This document shows, one piece after another, positions 1 to 10,231 of a stretch of DNA of 64,000 bases (position 1 is the stretch's first letter; each line of letters starts with the position of its first letter). Where the stretch lies: NCBI RefSeq assembly GCF_902830275.1, contig NZ_CADESW010000001.1, positions 434,001 to 498,000 on the forward strand, given 5' to 3'. The translations under genes and the position numbers were made by a program. Below the pieces are notes generated by a model. It worked only from the letters and a program-made list of their open reading frames with translations. It had not been told where the DNA came from and searched no databases. This DNA comes from Burkholderia stagnalis. GTDB lineage: Bacteria > Pseudomonadota > Gammaproteobacteria > Burkholderiales > Burkholderiaceae.

Positions 1-915
1 CGCCGGCCCGAGCAGCACCGTCAGCAGGGCCGGAAAGATGCAGAAGATCAGCGGGAACAGCAGCTTCAGCGCGATCTTCGCGGCGCGCTCCTCCGCGCGC
101 ATGCGCCGCCGCGTGCGCAGCATGTCGGACAGCACGCGCAGCGAATCGCCGATGCTCGTGCCGAAGCGATCGGCCTGGATCAGCATCGCGCAGAACGATT
201 CGATGTCCTCGACGCCGGTGCGCAGCGCGAGATTGCGCAGCGCGGCTTCCTTCGTGAAGCCCGAGCGCATTTCGAGCAGCATCAGGTCGAGCTCGCTCGC
301 GACCACCGGGCTGCGGAACTTCAGCTCCTCACACACCTTCAGCAGCGCGGAATCGAGGCTCAGGCCCGCTTCGACGCAGACGGTCAGCAAGTCGAGCGCG
401 TCCGGGAAATCCTCGAAGATCACGCGCTGGCGCGTCGCGATCTTGCGCGACAGCACGGCGTTCGGCAGGTAATAGCCGATCGCGCCGAACAGCACGAGGA
501 TCATCGACAGCGTGTAGCGGCTCTCCGCGAGCTTGGTCGTGATCAGCGCCGGCAGCAGCATGGTCGGCAGCGCGATCGCGAGCAGCGTCTTGCAGGTGAA
601 GTACACGCTCGCGGCGTTCGGCGTGCGCCAGCCGGCGTTCATCAGCCGGATCCGCAGCGGCGATTCTTCCCAGCCTTCCTTCGGCACCGACAGCTTCGAG
701 ATCGGCTTCGAGATCTCGGCCAGCTTCGCGACCCATTCGGCCGTGGCGCCGCCCGCCCCGTCGCCGCCGAGCGTCGCCGCGCCACCGCCCGCCTGCTGCA
801 GGCGGCGCTGCATGTTGCGCGGCACGAAGACCAGCAGCGCCACCAGCGCGCCGGCGAAGACCGCCGCGAACAGCCCGGCGAGCATCAGGATTTGCATCGT
901 GTTCAGGTTTTGCAT
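1..915 (-). CDS. tadC: TadC inner-membrane platform protein (3' end outside window)
   Basis: Partial gene: it starts at the ATG at 915 and stays open to base 1, so the C-terminus lies outside. A GAGGAG ribosome site sits 5 nt before the ATG. The N-terminus (MQNLNTMQILMLAGLF) is a membrane segment. A type II secretion F (GspF-like) domain follows, with the typical FPDALDLLTVCVEAGLSLD stretch, and the visible end is hydrophobic (LLFPLIFCIFPALLTVLLGP). TadC pairs with TadB as the inner-membrane platform on which the TadA ATPase drives Flp pilus assembly. It is the last tad gene visible, 52 bp after tadB on the same strand, so it should be co-transcribed. TadD would be expected beyond the left edge, but that is inference. 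Confidence 0.9.
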   Translation of the reverse strand, partial: MQNLNTMQILMLAGLFAAVFAGALVALLVFVPRNMQRRLQQAGGGAATLGGDGAGGATAEWVAKLAEISKPISKLSVPKEGWEESPLRIRLMNAGWRTPNAASVYFTCKTLLAIALPTMLLPALITTKLAESRYTLSMILVLFGAIGYYLPNAVLSRKIATRQRVIFEDFPDALDLLTVCVEAGLSLDSALLKVCEELKFRSPVVASELDLMLLEMRSGFTKEAALRNLALRTGVEDIESFCAMLIQADRFGTSIGDSLRVLSDMLRTRRRMRAEERAAKIALKLLFPLIFCIFPALLTVLLGPA

Positions 916-967
916 GACAGCTCCTCGATCAGGTCGTGAGGCATCCGGTCGTATCGCGCGCCGCGCG

Positions 968-1945
968 TCAGACACGGATCCGGATGATCCGGCGCATCCA
1001 CAACACGCCGAACGCCATCGACACCAGCGTGGTGGCGACCATCTTGATCCCGGCCGGGTCCTGCCAGAGCACCGCCAGGAATTCGGGGTTCAGCACCATC
1101 ATCGCGCCGGCCGTCGCGAACGGCAGCAGCCCCAGCACCCAGGCCGACATGCGCCCTTCGGCCGACAGCACGCGAATCTTGTCGAACAGCTTGAAGCGCT
1201 CGCGGATCAGCGCGGCGATGCTGTCGAGCAGCTCGGCCAGGTTGCCGCCGGTCTCGCGCTGGATCAGCACCGCGATCACGAAATAGCGCAGGTCGCGCAC
1301 CGGCACCCGCGTCGCGAGGTTCATCAGCGCGTCGTGCAGCGACACGCCGTAGTTGATCTCGTCGAACGTCACGCGGAATTCGCTGCCCATCGGTTCGGAA
1401 AACTCGTCGCTGACCATCCCGATCGCGCTCGTGAACGCGTGGCCGGAGCGCAGCGCGCGGGCGATCATGTCGCATACGTCGGGCAGCTGGCGCTCGAGCT
1501 TGCGCATCCGGCGCCCGCGGTTGCGCATCACGAACAGCATCGGCAGGCTCGCGGTCGGCAGCGCGACGAGCGCGGCGAGCAGCAGCGGCAGCGTCGTGAA
1601 GCTGAGCGCGAGCAGCGCGATCGGCGGCAGCGCGAGGGTGATCCCGGCCAGCTTCGCGACCGACCAGCTCATGCCCGACTGCTGCAGCAGCAGGTCGACC
1701 GACTGGATGCGCGGCATCGCCATCAGCATCCGGTCGAACGGCTTCGCTTCGTTGAGCATGCGCTCCTTCAGGATCGACAGCCGTTCCTTCTGCACCTGCC
1801 CGCCCGCTGACATCGCGCGGATGCGCGCCTCGATGCGCTTGGCCGACACACCGTGCCGGGCGTTCCACCACTGGTAGATGCCCTCGAACATCAGCACGAC
1901 CGCGACGAACAGGAGAATCACAAACGCGTAGAAGATCGGATCCAT
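968..1945 (-). CDS. tadB: TadB inner-membrane platform protein
   Basis: Product of 325 aa with one N-terminal membrane helix (IFYAFVILLFVAVVLMFEGI), two central helices near residues 100-145 and a GspF-type domain containing LPDVCDMIARALRSGHAF and QRETGGNLAELLDSIA, then two C-terminal helices. This is the TadB half of the Tad platform. Two starts are possible. The ATG at 1945 lies 6 nt after AGGA and is preferred; the ATG at 1951 touches that ribosome site. The gene sits 48 bp after tadA and 52 bp before tadC in the tad operon. Confidence 0.92.
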   Translation of the reverse strand: MDPIFYAFVILLFVAVVLMFEGIYQWWNARHGVSAKRIEARIRAMSAGGQVQKERLSILKERMLNEAKPFDRMLMAMPRIQSVDLLLQQSGMSWSVAKLAGITLALPPIALLALSFTTLPLLLAALVALPTASLPMLFVMRNRGRRMRKLERQLPDVCDMIARALRSGHAFTSAIGMVSDEFSEPMGSEFRVTFDEINYGVSLHDALMNLATRVPVRDLRYFVIAVLIQRETGGNLAELLDSIAALIRERFKLFDKIRVLSAEGRMSAWVLGLLPFATAGAMMVLNPEFLAVLWQDPAGIKMVATTLVSMAFGVLWMRRIIRIRV

Positions 1946-1993
1946 GGTCATTCCTCGTCATCGGCGCCCGGCCGGCCTGCGCCGGCCGCGCCG

Positions 1994-3358
<1,365 letters not shown>

Positions 3359-3378
3359 GATCGACTCCTCGATTGAAT

Positions 3379-4587
3379 TCACATGGACTTGAGTTTCGGC
3401 GTCGCGCCGCGGCCGAACAGCCGGGCGATCAACGGTTCATTGCGCTCCGCGCCGCGCCCCGCGCGCACCTCGCCTTCGACGAGCTGCTTCGCGCACGCCT
3501 GCAGCGTGCGGGCCACCGCGCAGTTGCGCACGAGGCGCGAGATCGGGTGCCCCTGGTTGACCGATTCGAGCACGCTTTCCTGGTCTTCCGGGATCACGAG
3601 CGACGCATGCATCCCGAGCACTTCCTCGAGCGCGGCGCGCGTGCGCTCGCCGGCGCGCGTGTTGCGGTTCACGATCAGGCGCAGGCGGTCGAGCGAGTAG
3701 CCGAGCGACATCAGGATCTCCTGCAGCCGGCGCCCCGCGCGCACGTGCGGCATGGTCGGCTGCAGCACGAGCTCGATCACGTCGCTGCGGTCCAGCGCGA
3801 CCATCGACAGGGGGTTGAGGTTCAGCCCGACATCGAAGATCACGAAGTCGTAGCGCGGCGCGGCGACGCCGAGGATCCATTCGAGCGCGTCCTCGCGCAT
3901 CTCGGCCGCCTTCACCGGGTCGCCCGCGCCGGCGAGCACATGGAAGGTGTCGCTGACGCGCGCGACGCTCGCATCGAGGAACGCGCCGTCCAGGCGCTCG
4001 AGCTGCGTGCAGAGCTGCGGCAGCGTCGACGGCGGCGTTTCGTCGGTGACGAGGAACGCCGCGTCGCCGAACTGCTGGTTCAGGTCGATCAGCAGCACGC
4101 GGCGCTTGAAGGTCTCGGCGATCTCGTACGCGACGTTGCTGGCCACGAACGTCGTGCCCGAACCGCCCTTACACGACATGAACGACACGATGCGGGTGTC
4201 GTTGCCGTCGCGCCGGGTGCTCTGCGCGGCCGCACGCTCCAGCGCGTCGGTGAGCGCATGGACTTCGAGCGGCCAGGCCAGCACGTCGCGCACGCCCGCC
4301 CGCATCGCGTCGAGCAGCGTGTGCGGCGACGCATCGGCGGTCACGAGCATGCAGGTCAGGCCCATGTGCAGCCGGCACATCCGTTCGATCGCCGACAGCT
4401 CGGCCGCGTCGAGCGACGTGCCGTCGATCATCAGCACGTCGAACGCATCGAGCCCGTCGGTGCGATGCTCGATCTGCGACGGCCGGCCGGCCGCGCGCGT
4501 CACGCGGTAGCTGCCGCAGTCGGAGACGAGCCGCGCGATCTGGGTAAGACGCCCCGTATCGTCGGAGGCCACGAGGATGTTGATCAT
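3379..4587 (-). CDS. tadZ: TadZ/CpaE pilus localisation ATPase-like protein
   Basis: Product of 402 aa. A receiver-like N-terminal half (MINILVASDD, LDAFDVLMIDGT) precedes a MinD/ParA-type ATPase domain whose deviant Walker A reads MSCKGGSGTTFVASN, with VLLIDLNQQFGD and YDFVIFDVG following. TadZ/CpaE proteins localise the Tad machine at the cell pole. The signature Lys near the start of the loop is present (CKGGSG), while the position after the usual GKT is TT, a common CpaE feature. Short spacing to neighbours (21 bp upstream, 20 bp downstream) supports a single tad transcript. Confidence 0.9.
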   Translation of the reverse strand: MINILVASDDTGRLTQIARLVSDCGSYRVTRAAGRPSQIEHRTDGLDAFDVLMIDGTSLDAAELSAIERMCRLHMGLTCMLVTADASPHTLLDAMRAGVRDVLAWPLEVHALTDALERAAAQSTRRDGNDTRIVSFMSCKGGSGTTFVASNVAYEIAETFKRRVLLIDLNQQFGDAAFLVTDETPPSTLPQLCTQLERLDGAFLDASVARVSDTFHVLAGAGDPVKAAEMREDALEWILGVAAPRYDFVIFDVGLNLNPLSMVALDRSDVIELVLQPTMPHVRAGRRLQEILMSLGYSLDRLRLIVNRNTRAGERTRAALEEVLGMHASLVIPEDQESVLESVNQGHPISRLVRNCAVARTLQACAKQLVEGEVRAGRGAERNEPLIARLFGRGATPKLKSM

Positions 4588-4608
4588 GTTGTTCGCCTCG
4601 TCATTCGG

Positions 4609-5070
4609 TTAATTGCAGACCGTTCCGCCGGTTGACGACATCAGGCTCTCGCGAGGGAGCGTGGTCGTGAACGACGGCATGGGGACGTTGATCTTTACGA
4701 ACGGGATCAGCGTCTTGATCGTGATGCCCGTCACTTGCAGCGTGACGAACGTGCAGGTGTTGCGCGCGGTGGTCGGATCGGAATCGCAGCCCGACGGCGT
4801 ATAGGTGAGCGTCACGTTGCTGGCCTTCAGCAGCGGCATCAGCGTCGTGATGCGCTGCTTGATCACGGTGGCGTCCGCATCGCACACGGTCGCGGTGCGC
4901 GCGCCGAGGCGCATCGCCTCGCTCGCGGTATTCCAGTAGAACAGCACGCGGCCGAATTCGCAGATGCCGATCAGCATCGTGCAGAAGATCGCGGCGACCA
5001 GCGCGAACTCGACGACGGTCGCGCCGCGTTGGCCGCGGCGGCGCAGCGGGGAACGGGTGCGCGGGTTCAT
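4609..5070 (-). CDS. TadE/TadF-like minor pilin (second copy)
   Basis: Product of 153 aa. A basic N-terminus and one hydrophobic helix carry the TadE signature (RGATVVEFALVAAIFCTMLIG), including the conserved Glu after the cleavage region. The rest is a periplasmic domain with several cysteines (TVCDADA, SGCDSDP, NTCTFV, TVCN). TadE-like proteins are pseudopilins matured by the TadV/CpaA peptidase. The start ATG at 5068-5070 overlaps the stop of the upstream TadE-like gene in an ATGA, indicating translational coupling. It could be called TadE or TadF; the sequence does not decide. Confidence 0.85.
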   Translation of the reverse strand: MNPRTRSPLRRRGQRGATVVEFALVAAIFCTMLIGICEFGRVLFYWNTASEAMRLGARTATVCDADATVIKQRITTLMPLLKASNVTLTYTPSGCDSDPTTARNTCTFVTLQVTGITIKTLIPFVKINVPMPSFTTTLPRESLMSSTGGTVCN

Positions 5071-5603
5071 GACACTTGCCTCATCACGGTGACGATGTTG
5101 CCGAAGGTGATCTGCGGCAGGCCGTAGAACGCCGGGATCGGCACGTACTTGTAGCCCTTGATCTTGACCTCGACCAGGTTGATGCTCCCGGACGGCGCGC
5201 CGCCCGCCGCGCCGTTGTTCGAGTCGTAGGTGATCACGTTCGCGAACTGCGCCGGGTCGGACGCATCGCTGCAGCCGGTGCTGTGCGACGCATCGCAGAT
5301 CACCACGTTGGTCGTCGCGAGCCCCGGCGCGAGCTCGGTGCCTTTCGCGCCGCAGGTCGTGCTGCCGTAGACGGCGAGGCACTGCGCCTCCGCGAGCGGA
5401 TAGGCGGGATCGCTCGACAGGTAGGTCGACAGGTAGCGCGCGGCGTTGCGCGTCGACTTGGTCAGCGCGTCGTACTGGTAGATCGCGCGGCCGAACTCCG
5501 CGACGCCGGTGACGAGCAGCACGAGCGGAATCATCACGAACGCGAACTCGACCGCGGCGACGCCGCGCATCCGGGAACGACGGGACAGGGGCTTCTGGTT
5601 CAT
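5067..5603 (-). CDS. tadE: TadE-like minor pilin
   Basis: Product of 178 aa with a short basic leader (MNQKPLSRRSRMRG), the TadE motif VAAVEFAFVMIPLVLLVTG and an extracytoplasmic domain with four spaced cysteines. As a pseudopilin it is expected to be cut by the operon's A24 peptidase and to aid pilus assembly. It begins 11 bp after tadG and its stop overlaps the start of the next TadE-like gene by 4 bp. The two tandem TadE-like proteins share the helix but not the C-terminal domain, so they are paralogues with separate roles rather than a recent duplication. Confidence 0.87.
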   Translation of the reverse strand: MNQKPLSRRSRMRGVAAVEFAFVMIPLVLLVTGVAEFGRAIYQYDALTKSTRNAARYLSTYLSSDPAYPLAEAQCLAVYGSTTCGAKGTELAPGLATTNVVICDASHSTGCSDASDPAQFANVITYDSNNGAAGGAPSGSINLVEVKIKGYKYVPIPAFYGLPQITFGNIVTVMRQVS

Positions 5604-5614
5604 GATCGTCTCGG

Positions 5615-6871
5615 TTATTGAAGGAGCACCGGCACCATCGGCCCGACGGAATTGGAATTGCCGGGCACGCCTTCGGTCGCGCACGGGCTGCCTGCCATCG
5701 ACGACGAGCCGCGATACTCGAGGTGCACCGGGCCGGCGCCGCCGCCCGACGCCATCGGGTCGAGCATCAGCACGCAATCCCACTGCAGCACTGACGCGCT
5801 GTGACCGCTCAGCAGCTGCGTGCAGTCGACTTCGGGCGCCAGCACCAGGCGGCGATCCGCGCCGCCCGTATAGTTGCCCGCCGAATACGAGCCGCCCGTG
5901 CTGATACCGCTCAGCGTGTCGCCCTGGTAGCTGGCGAAGGTCTGGCGCTTGGCCACGAAGTCCGCGTACGCGTCCCTTCCCGCCAGCCAGGTGCTGGACG
6001 TGTACGAATAGCCGGTGAAATCGGGCGTGCCGTCGGCCGGCCCCTTGAACGGGTTGTGATAGATGCCGAAGCGGGTATTCCACGCATCGCCGCTCGAGAT
6101 CTTGTTCCCCGGCGAGCCGATGCTGGAGCCGATCGCCGGCAGGTTGCAGTAGTTGCCGGCCAACTCCTTGGTAATCTCCGACGCGCTGTTCGAGCCGTCG
6201 AGCGCGGCCCAGCCGAAGTTGCCCGCGCCGTAGGACGGCGGCGAGCCCGTCTTCGATGACATCCAGTCGCCGATGTTGTAGGTGGCGCCGGCCACCGGCG
6301 GGCTCACGGCGGTACCTGCCTTGCAGATGAACACGGGAATCGCGCAGGTCGTCTGCGACGGCCCGACGGTCGCGACCGCGGTGGCCGACACGGCGGCATT
6401 CGCGATGTTGACGCCCGGGATCACGTTCAGCGCCTGGATGAACCAGTTCGCGATGTTGCCCTGCGCCGTCGTGCATTTCACGTACTTGATCGCCGACGGC
6501 TTCGACACCGAACCCTTCGGCAGGAACGGATTGGTCAGCGCATCGCTGAACGTGACGTTCGAATCCGTATTCAGCTGCACCGCGTTCTGCTGGAACAGCG
6601 CGAAATTCTGGTGGCCGGCGGTAATGCCGGCCGCCTCCGAAACCGACAGGTTCACCGTGGCGCCTGTCAGGTCACGCGCAGCCGCCAATGCACAGGCATC
6701 GGCGCTGTTCTGCAGTTCGCTGCGCGTGACGTACAACTTGCCAAGATCCAGCGCGAGGCCGACGAACCCGATCAGCACCGCCAGCACGATTGCGACGATG
6801 ACCGCCACGGCGCCGCGCTGGCGGCGCATGCCGCGAGCGGCGAGTCGAGCATGTTGAGCAACGCGGGACAT
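5615..6871 (-). CDS. tadG: TadG-like pilus assembly protein
   Basis: Product of 418 aa. An N-terminal Tad domain has the usual form: a basic stretch, RQRGAVAVIVAIVLAVLIGF, then ALDLGKLYVTRSELQNSADA and ACALAAARDLTG. The remainder is a Ser/Gly/Asn-rich periplasmic region without an obvious von Willebrand A motif, which matches the shorter TadG proteins. It is probably anchored in the inner membrane and contributes to Flp pilus assembly or retention. The GGGAG site before the ATG at 6871 supports the start. It follows the small lipoprotein gene by 24 bp. Confidence 0.87.
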   Translation of the reverse strand: MSRVAQHARLAARGMRRQRGAVAVIVAIVLAVLIGFVGLALDLGKLYVTRSELQNSADACALAAARDLTGATVNLSVSEAAGITAGHQNFALFQQNAVQLNTDSNVTFSDALTNPFLPKGSVSKPSAIKYVKCTTAQGNIANWFIQALNVIPGVNIANAAVSATAVATVGPSQTTCAIPVFICKAGTAVSPPVAGATYNIGDWMSSKTGSPPSYGAGNFGWAALDGSNSASEITKELAGNYCNLPAIGSSIGSPGNKISSGDAWNTRFGIYHNPFKGPADGTPDFTGYSYTSSTWLAGRDAYADFVAKRQTFASYQGDTLSGISTGGSYSAGNYTGGADRRLVLAPEVDCTQLLSGHSASVLQWDCVLMLDPMASGGGAGPVHLEYRGSSSMAGSPCATEGVPGNSNSVGPMVPVLLQ

Positions 6872-6895
6872 GGCAATCTCCCTGAGCAGCTGTCG

Positions 6896-7195
6896 TTATT
6901 GGTTACCGGACTTGCTGATGCCGATCACGAACGCGTTCGACTTCGGCTCGGGCGCCTGGAACGACTTTTCGTAGTTGTCCAGCGCGGCGGCCGCCGCGGC
7001 GCCCGACACGGCCGGCTTGGCCGGCGCGTGGTCCGCGGCGTGCGGATCGATGATCTGCGCTTGCGTCACGGCGCGCACCGATTCGCCGAACCGGGTGTCC
7101 CACACCGGCGTCGACGTCATGCAGCCCGCGAGCGCGGCGGCGAGCGGCGCGGCCAGGGCCATGCGGCGCACGATTACGAGGTAGGCGGATTTCAT
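6896..7195 (-). CDS. Small lipoprotein of the tad operon
   Basis: Product of 99 aa with a lipoprotein signal ending in LAGC at Cys25. The mature part is short and Ala-rich and contains WDTRFGESVRAVTQAQI. Position between the secretin and tadG suggests a pilotin or secretin-associated role, similar in place to RcpB/TadD-type accessory proteins, but no family motif proves it. The ATG at 7195 is chosen because GGGGAA lies just upstream; an in-frame ATG at 7219 would place extra charged residues ahead of the signal peptide. It lies 20 bp after the secretin gene. Confidence 0.75.
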   Translation of the reverse strand: MKSAYLVIVRRMALAAPLAAALAGCMTSTPVWDTRFGESVRAVTQAQIIDPHAADHAPAKPAVSGAAAAAALDNYEKSFQAPEPKSNAFVIGISKSGNQ

Positions 7196-7215
7196 GAGCT
7201 TCCCCTTGTCTGTCT

Positions 7216-9252
7216 TCAATGATCGGTGGACGACGGCGCGGCATTCGCGCGGGCGACCTGCTGCGTGCGGCGCTTCGCGGGCGCCGGCTGGGCCGGCGCG
7301 GCCTGGTTCGCCGCGGCGATACGCGCCGCGGCCGCTTCGATGCGGGCGATGCGGGCCGCCGTCGCGTCATCCGCGGCGGGCGCGGCGTTCGGTAAGGCCG
7401 CTGCCGGCGCCGACTCGGCCTTCGCCGGCTCCGGTGCGGGCGCCGGAGCGGGCACCGGGGCGTGCGTCTCGACGAGCGGCTTGGCCGGCACATCCTGCGT
7501 CGCGACCGGCACCGCCGACGTCACCGCCTTGGCGGCCGCATCGGCCTGCGGTGCGCGCGGCGCGGGCAGCGCGGCGGTGGCGGCAGGCGTGCTCTGCTGC
7601 TTCGGCGCGGGAGCCGGCGCGGGCTCCGGTTCAGGCGCCGGCGCCTGCGATTGCGGCATCGGCTGCGCCGGCGCGGCTTCGCTGGCGGGCATCCGGCCAT
7701 GCTTGCGCAGGCCGCCGCGTCCTTCCATGTTGCCGGTGGCGAACACGTCCGCTTCGTTGGTCCGCGTGAAGCTGTCGGTCGGCAGCGGCACGTCGGCGGT
7801 CTGCAGCGGCTTCACCAGGTGCGGCGTGATGATGAAGATCAGCTCGGTGCGATCCTGCTGGAACGACGTACTGCGGGCCAGCGCGCCCAGCACCGGGATT
7901 TCGCCGATGCCCGGCACGGCCTTCAGCGAGCCCGACACGTTGTCCTTGATCAGCCCGCCGATCGCGAACGTTTCGCCGTCGGCCATCTGCACCGTCGTCG
8001 ACGCGCGCCGGGTCGTGATCAGCGGCAGGATCGACGCGCCGGCGACGTTGGTCGCGGTGAGCGTGACGCCCGTCTGCGACAGCTCCGACACTTCCGGCGC
8101 GACCTTCAGGCTGATGCGGCCGTTCGACAGCACCGTCGGCAGGAACTTCAGCGCGACGCCGAATTCCTCTTCCTGCAGCGTGATCGTCGTGCCGCCGCCG
8201 GTATTGCTCTGCGGCACCGGGATGAAGATCTTGCCGCCCGCGAGGAAGGTCGCTTCCTGGCCGCTGATCGTCACGAGGTTCGGCTCCGCGAGGATCTTGA
8301 CGAGGTTGTCGGTGTTCTGCGCATCCACCGCGACGCTGAACGGCCGGTTGTTCGCCTTGTTCGCGACGATGCCGCTCGCGACGCCGGCCAGCAGGTTGCT
8401 CACCAGCGCGCCGCTCCACGAGCCGAAGCCGCCCTGGATGTTGAACGCCGAGCCGAGCTGGTTGATCAGCGTCTTCGACACCTCGGCGACCTTCACCTCG
8501 AGCATCACCTGCTGCGGCGCGGTCACGGTGAGCATGTTGAGCACGTTGCCGCCCTTGTTCTCGCCGTTGGCGCCGTTGCCGCTGCCGCTGTTCGCATAGG
8601 CCTTCGCGATCGCGGCAGCCTGCTGCGCGGCCTGCGAGCTCGACACGTTGCCCGCGAGCACGATCGTGTCGGCCGCGGTCGATACGTGGATGTCGCGCTC
8701 GCCCGGCATCAGCTGCGCGAGCGACGCCTGCAGGCCGCCCGCGTCGGCGCCCACCGCCACGTCGATGATCCGGCACGCACCGCTCTTGCCCTGCACGATC
8801 ATGTTGGTCGTGCCGACCGACAGCCCGAGGATGTAGAGCGTCTGCGGCGACACCATCGTCGCCTGCGCGACCGCCGGATTGCCGATCGTGCGGTTGCGCA
8901 CGGGCTCGGGCATCGGCACGAGCATCGACTTGCCGAGCGGCACGCTGACCGACGTCGATTCGCGCACCGCACCGACGCAGTTCGGCCCGCGCAGCGGCCC
9001 GGCCGCGGCGGCGGCGGCCCCGGCGGCGGGCGCCGGCGTCATGCTGATCGTCATCTGCATCGGCCCCTTGCCCATCGCCGCCGGTGCGCTCGCCGGGCCG
9101 CCCTTCATCAGGGCACCCGCCTCGGCGCCGACCTGCGCGACCGCGCTGTAGACGTTGAACCAGCCGGCGCACAGCAGGGCTGCGGCCATCGCGCCGTGCA
9201 GGGCGCGCGTACGCGCCGGCCCGGCTCCAGAACGTTGCGGTTTGATCTTCAT
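7216..9252 (-). CDS. rcpA: RcpA/CpaC outer-membrane secretin with Pro/Ala-rich tail
   Basis: Product of 678 aa. A signal region (ALHGAMAAALLCAGWF) is followed by the pilus N-terminal domain (VPLGKSMLVPMPEPVRNRTIGNPAVAQ), a BON-like domain (ERDIHVSTAADTIVLAGNV) and the secretin core with VTAPQQVMLEVKVAEVSK and the C-terminal signature ITTRRASTTVQMADGETFAIG. This forms the outer-membrane channel for Flp pili. The core ends near residue 505. About 170 further residues are almost only Ala, Pro, Glu, Lys and Gln, an unusually long low-complexity extension. GGGGA lies 9 nt before the ATG. Confidence 0.93.
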   Translation of the reverse strand: MKIKPQRSGAGPARTRALHGAMAAALLCAGWFNVYSAVAQVGAEAGALMKGGPASAPAAMGKGPMQMTISMTPAPAAGAAAAAAGPLRGPNCVGAVRESTSVSVPLGKSMLVPMPEPVRNRTIGNPAVAQATMVSPQTLYILGLSVGTTNMIVQGKSGACRIIDVAVGADAGGLQASLAQLMPGERDIHVSTAADTIVLAGNVSSSQAAQQAAAIAKAYANSGSGNGANGENKGGNVLNMLTVTAPQQVMLEVKVAEVSKTLINQLGSAFNIQGGFGSWSGALVSNLLAGVASGIVANKANNRPFSVAVDAQNTDNLVKILAEPNLVTISGQEATFLAGGKIFIPVPQSNTGGGTTITLQEEEFGVALKFLPTVLSNGRISLKVAPEVSELSQTGVTLTATNVAGASILPLITTRRASTTVQMADGETFAIGGLIKDNVSGSLKAVPGIGEIPVLGALARSTSFQQDRTELIFIITPHLVKPLQTADVPLPTDSFTRTNEADVFATGNMEGRGGLRKHGRMPASEAAPAQPMPQSQAPAPEPEPAPAPAPKQQSTPAATAALPAPRAPQADAAAKAVTSAVPVATQDVPAKPLVETHAPVPAPAPAPEPAKAESAPAAALPNAAPAADDATAARIARIEAAAARIAAANQAAPAQPAPAKRRTQQVARANAAPSSTDH

Positions 9253-9271
9253 TTCGTCTGATCCCCCGAGT

Positions 9272-9326
9272 GCCCGGCGAACCGCCGGGCTTGACTGTCA
9301 AAGGCCGCCGCTTGCGGCGAGCGGCC
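9272..9326 (-). other. Paired hairpins in the rcpC-rcpA gap
   Basis: The 101-bp gap between rcpC and rcpA holds a perfect 8-bp stem GCCCGGCG/CGCCGGGC with a 3-nt loop (9272-9290) and a second, less regular stem based on GGCCGC/GCGGCC (9303-9326). No T-run follows, so a simple terminator is unlikely. An mRNA processing or stability element between the two cistrons is inferred. Confidence 0.4.
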
Positions 9327-9353
9327 TGGATGCTGCACGTGTTGTTGATGGAT

Positions 9354-10196
9354 TCAGAAGCATTCGACGCTGCCCGCGACGCCGGCCAGCACGCCGATGC
9401 AGTCGCGCCGCGCGGCCGGGGCCGCATGCGACGCCACGTGCACGCGCACCGTGCGGGTGCGCACCACCGGCGCCGACGCGACGACCGGGGCCGCCGGCTT
9501 GCCGAGCAGCGTGAGCTTGGTCGCGCCGTCGGTGTTCAGCGTCTGCTTGTCGACCTGGTTGCGCAGCACCAGCGACAGCGTGCCGACACTGCGCGCGACG
9601 TCGAGCTTCTCCGCCTGTTCGGGCGACACTTCGAGCGTCACCGCGTTGACGACCTTCGGCGCCGTATCGTCGCGGCTGACCTGCTGCGCGACCGCCAGCA
9701 CCAGGATGTGCTCGAGCACGATCTTCGAGATGCTCTGCTGGTTGTCGGTCTTGCCCGGCTCCTGCGTGTTGACGATCACGTCGACGTAGTTGCCCGGCAG
9801 CGCGAAGCCCGCTACGCCGACCACGTCGTTCACGCGCACCGTGATCGCGCGGTTGCCCGCGCCGATCACCGCGGACAGCCCGCCCTTGGTGCCGAGCGGC
9901 GCGAGCTTCGCTTCGAGCACGGGCTCGCCGCGCGCGAGGCTCGTGCGCACGACGCGCCCTTCGAGCGGCTTCGTATCGGTGAACGCGCCGGGCGGCACGC
10001 TGCCCGTCGGCCAGCTGACGGTGCGGATCTGGGCCGGCCCGATCGGTTCGCCCAGGCTGAGGTCGGTGGCCGCGACGGCAACCTGCGTCACGGCGCTGGT
10101 GGACGTTTGCACGAGCCACCGCGATGCGAACGCGACGGCGGCGAGACCCGCCACCATGGCGATGATCAGCATCGTGATTGCGCGACTGTTTTTCAT
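9354..10196 (-). CDS. rcpC: RcpC/CpaB Flp pilus assembly protein
   Basis: Product of 280 aa with one N-terminal helix (ITMLIIAMVAGLAAVAFASRWL), a SAF/antifreeze-like domain (VAATDLSLGEPIGPAQIRTV through LARGEPVLEAKL) and a CpaB/RcpC domain (ITVRVNDVVGVAGFALPGNYVDVIV). CpaB proteins sit in the periplasm and are needed for secretin function and pilus assembly. GAGGAG lies 8 nt before the ATG at 10196. It follows the AAA ATPase gene by 35 bp. Confidence 0.9.
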   Translation of the reverse strand: MKNSRAITMLIIAMVAGLAAVAFASRWLVQTSTSAVTQVAVAATDLSLGEPIGPAQIRTVSWPTGSVPPGAFTDTKPLEGRVVRTSLARGEPVLEAKLAPLGTKGGLSAVIGAGNRAITVRVNDVVGVAGFALPGNYVDVIVNTQEPGKTDNQQSISKIVLEHILVLAVAQQVSRDDTAPKVVNAVTLEVSPEQAEKLDVARSVGTLSLVLRNQVDKQTLNTDGATKLTLLGKPAAPVVASAPVVRTRTVRVHVASHAAPAARRDCIGVLAGVAGSVECF

Positions 10197-10231
10197 GGCA
10201 ATGCTCCTCGACAGATCGTGAATGAAACCGC

